NCBI GenBank assembly: GCA_023129655.1
Contig: JAGMBN010000014.1
Span: 1-19,178, forward strand
Direction: 5' to 3'
Length of the DNA stretch: 19,178 nucleotides
DNA from: a bacterium
GTDB lineage: Bacteria; JAHJDO01
The position numbers and the translations under genes were made by a program. Shown in pieces: positions 16,933 to 19,178 of this stretch (its first letter is position 1; each line of letters begins with the position of its first letter). A model generated the notes under the pieces. The model had not been told where the DNA came from. It worked only from the letters and a program-made list of their open reading frames with translations, and did not search any database.

Positions 16933-18012
16933 TTATTTTATTCTGAAGATTATTCCTTTTGCGAGTCCTCTCACTCCATGAAAACTATTTCTACCAATAA
17001 ATGTAAGGGAAAAGGCGAAAAGTGATTTTATCATTAGTGGAAATATGAAGAATGACTTTATAAATTTGCCGCGCGCTTTTTGATAATCTCTGCTATATGT
17101 ACAGTTAATCCCTAGCTGATAGTGGTAATGCGCAATACTGTAATAATATGATATAAGTTTTTTTACAGCAGGGTATTCAAAGTTAAGATTTTTGAGAATG
17201 TTTCTGAAATTTGTCTGGATTTGTTTCAGATCCGCTTTATTAAACTCTATACCATGATGCAAAAAGAATGCCAGCTTTCTTACTTGTTCAAAATCAATTT
17301 CCAGCGATGTAAAAGTTTTTATATAATAGTCAAGAGTATGGCTGTATTCATTGCAGAGACTTTCTATTTTCGCAGAGTTTATTTGCGATTGAGAATGCTG
17401 TCTTATCTTTAGAAGATATTTGGGAATATTTAATATAGTATAGTTATCTGCCAGTAATTTTACCCACAGGTTGAAATCTGCACTTATTAATAATTCAGGA
17501 TTATAAAGCCTCATTTGACGGATATGCTTCACCCTCATTAATGAACTTCCATGATTTACAGGTGAATCAAACAGTGCCTTAAATTTTATATTCCTCATAC
17601 CCAGAGGAATTTTATAATAAGATAAGGTGCTACCATTCTCGTCTATTATTATTGCATAGGAACTGACCACAGAAAGATTTCTATCTTTAACCATATAACC
17701 ATACAACACCTCAAGTCTGTTAGGCATAGAAATATCATCTGCATCCATTCTTGCCATAAATGGGGTTTCTATTAAGTCAAGCCCTTTATTTAAGGACACA
17801 ATCTGGCCCATATTTTTCTCGTTTATAACCAGCTTAATTCTTGTATCCCTGTAAGACCTTATTATTTCAACAGTTCTATCTGTACTGCCATCATCAATAA
17901 TTAAAAAAATAAAGTCTTTAAACGTTTGATCTAAAATGCTATCTACTGCTTCTCTTAAATACTTCTCGCCATTGTAAACGGTCATCAGAACAGTTATTTG
18001 CAGATTAGACAT
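16933..18012 (-). CDS. GT2 family glycosyltransferase
   Basis: The 359-residue protein has a GT-A fold glycosyltransferase domain in its first 230 residues: ITVLMTVYNGEKYLREAVDS, IIDDGSTD with Asp40-Asp41, NMGQIVSLNKGLDL, and the metal-binding DXD (Asp90-Ala-Asp92) in MARMDADDISMPNRL. LLISADFNLWVKLL is the later acceptor-site region. The rest is helical, with a hydrophobic stretch near the C-terminus (FIKSFFIFPLMIKSLFAFSL) that could associate with the membrane. GT2 enzymes use nucleotide sugars to build surface glycans; donor and acceptor are unknown here. Its start overlaps the end of the upstream radical SAM gene by 19 bases, so the two are one transcript and probably translationally coupled. 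No strong Shine-Dalgarno is seen. Confidence 0.9.
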   Translation of the reverse strand: MSNLQITVLMTVYNGEKYLREAVDSILDQTFKDFIFLIIDDGSTDRTVEIIRSYRDTRIKLVINEKNMGQIVSLNKGLDLIETPFMARMDADDISMPNRLEVLYGYMVKDRNLSVVSSYAIIIDENGSTLSYYKIPLGMRNIKFKALFDSPVNHGSSLMRVKHIRQMRLYNPELLISADFNLWVKLLADNYTILNIPKYLLKIRQHSQSQINSAKIESLCNEYSHTLDYYIKTFTSLEIDFEQVRKLAFFLHHGIEFNKADLKQIQTNFRNILKNLNFEYPAVKKLISYYYSIAHYHYQLGINCTYSRDYQKARGKFIKSFFIFPLMIKSLFAFSLTFIGRNSFHGVRGLAKGIIFRIK

Positions 18013-19178
18013 TTTGGTTTTCTATCATTACGTTTCAATAAATTCTTATACATATAAATTCTGTATATTGCTTTTTCAACAAATGGAAAACTAAAAAAAT
18101 TCATGTAAAAACGCCCCATTACAATTTTAATGAACAGGTGTCTAACCAAACCTTTCCTTTCGTAATATGGCCAGATAAAGGTCTCAAAGAAAAAGCACAT
18201 CAAATCAAATTTAACAGGATTCTTAATCCATTTCTTGTCCCTGGTTAAATAAAATCCCCATCCATCTTTTAAATTCTTTTCATCCATAAGCGACAATTTC
18301 GCTAGATTAGTAACTTCTTTATGTTGATAATCAGATATAGCTACCTTATATATTTTAGATCCAGGGTATAACCTAAAAGGCAATACAACAAAATCACCTT
18401 TTTTAGCGATTTTTTTCAAGCTGATAACAAATCTATAAGTCTGCATTATCTCCTTTTCTGTTTCACCCGGAATTCCAACCATAAAAGAAATCTTTGGAAC
18501 AATTGCTGTTTTTGATAAGGCTTTAACTGAATTAAGAATTTGCTTTACTGTAATACCCTTGTTTAAATAATCTAAAATCCTTTGATTGCCGCTTTCCCCT
18601 CCCATAACTGCACAAAGGAAACCTATATTTTCTAATCTCTTTAGTAAGTTATCATTTAAATAATCATCTCTAAAATAATTTACTCTCAACGAAGTTCTCC
18701 AGAGAAATTTTAGTTTTTTCTCCTCTATAAGCTCAATGAATCGCAATAATCTTTTTTTGCTTACAAAAAAATCTTCATCATAAAAAGCAATAAAATTAGC
18801 ATTCCACTCCTTCTGTAAAAATTCTATCCGATTCACTATTTCCTCTGCAGATCGCATTCTATATCTTCTTTTAAGTATCGAGTTAATACAAAAAGTGCAT
18901 TTATATGGACATCCAAAAGATGTTTGTATTGGATAAACTATATAATCTTTTTTAGGAAAATATGAAAATGCTGTTAGGCCATTGCTTCTTGTATACTTCT
19001 CATGCTTTATCAGTGGAAAATTTATAAATGGGACACTCTCAAAATTATCTAACTCTAAATTTGGTGGATTTTTAAATATATCTCCATTTTTTTTATAATA
19101 AATACCTGGAACTTTACTCAAATCCTCATTATTTAGGAGAGTATCTGCTAAAAGTGTTATGGTGCTTGTTGCCTCATT
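17994..19178 (-). CDS. B12-binding-type radical SAM protein, 5' end beyond the window
   Basis: The frame stays open from 19178. The most upstream start visible would be a TTG near 19121, but 19 earlier codons (ending in NNEDLSKVPGIYYKKNG) read like the end of a B12-binding domain. The gene therefore begins outside the window. The radical SAM core has FGCPYKCTFC, then YRMRSAEEIVNRI, AFYDEDFFVSKKRL, AVMGGESGNQRILDYLNKG and SFMVGIPGETEKEIM. The last about 100 residues are helical. It is of the same type as the second radical SAM protein in this cluster, sharing the RSAE and GIESGSNRIL-like segments, so the two are probably distant paralogues. The GT2 gene overlaps its 3' end. Substrate unknown. 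Confidence 0.88.
   Translation of the reverse strand, partial: NEATSTITLLADTLLNNEDLSKVPGIYYKKNGDIFKNPPNLELDNFESVPFINFPLIKHEKYTRSNGLTAFSYFPKKDYIVYPIQTSFGCPYKCTFCINSILKRRYRMRSAEEIVNRIEFLQKEWNANFIAFYDEDFFVSKKRLLRFIELIEEKKLKFLWRTSLRVNYFRDDYLNDNLLKRLENIGFLCAVMGGESGNQRILDYLNKGITVKQILNSVKALSKTAIVPKISFMVGIPGETEKEIMQTYRFVISLKKIAKKGDFVVLPFRLYPGSKIYKVAISDYQHKEVTNLAKLSLMDEKNLKDGWGFYLTRDKKWIKNPVKFDLMCFFFETFIWPYYERKGLVRHLFIKIVMGRFYMNFFSFPFVEKAIYRIYMYKNLLKRNDRKPKCLICK

Noticed and set aside
1..19178. CRISPR array, tRNA, rRNA, riboswitch or complete transposase gene
   Set aside because: I saw no regularly spaced repeats beyond the two-copy 24-bp repeat, no cloverleaf or conserved rRNA segments, and no transposase or integrase frame. 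This was by eye, so a faint structured RNA could be missed.

Overview
The window is a gene-dense, AT-rich stretch in which every supported gene is read from the minus strand, so gene order runs from high to low coordinates. There are no RNA genes, CRISPR arrays or complete mobile elements. The DNA looks bacterial. A prepilin-like protein with a C-terminal H-X9-DG motif, a GntR/LacI-type sugar regulator and several large multidomain glycosidases together resemble PVC-type or related candidate-phylum bacteria (Lentisphaerota, Omnitrophota, Planctomycetota). That placement is inference.

Region 1 (about 19178 to 11751) is a compact glycan-biosynthesis cluster. In order it holds a B12-type radical SAM protein cut by the window edge, a GT2 glycosyltransferase, a GT4 glycosyltransferase fused to a SAM-dependent methyltransferase, a second B12-binding-type radical SAM protein, and an AsnB-like glutamine amidotransferase. 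Genes overlap or sit within a few bases of each other, so they are probably one operon. The set suggests assembly and decoration of a surface polysaccharide or glycolipid; the product cannot be read from sequence.

Region 2 (11602-11750) is the boundary. It holds a 24-bp-period direct repeat, an 8-bp inverted repeat and a near-consensus sigma70-type promoter reading into the regulator gene. The repeats look like either the end of a lost insertion sequence or an operator.

Region 3 (11601 to 1) is a glycan-degradation locus. A GntR-LacI-type regulator overlaps the gene of a clan GH-A glycosidase. The Shine-Dalgarno sequence of a pseudopilin gene lies inside the end of that glycosidase gene. Then come a secreted three-part GH-A/CBM9-like protein, a secreted LamG-type protein, an internally deleted GH130 remnant, a GNAT-like fragment, a GH106-like putative rhamnosidase, and the first 12 codons of a further gene at the window edge. 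The likely scheme is that a sugar effector relieves or triggers regulation, secreted enzymes act outside the cell, and enzymes without signal peptides finish the job in the cytoplasm. Three of the genes are damaged (pseudopilin frameshift, GH130 deletion, GNAT truncation), so this half appears to be decaying or remodelling. Region 3 genes mostly have strong Shine-Dalgarno sequences, while Region 1 genes mostly lack them.
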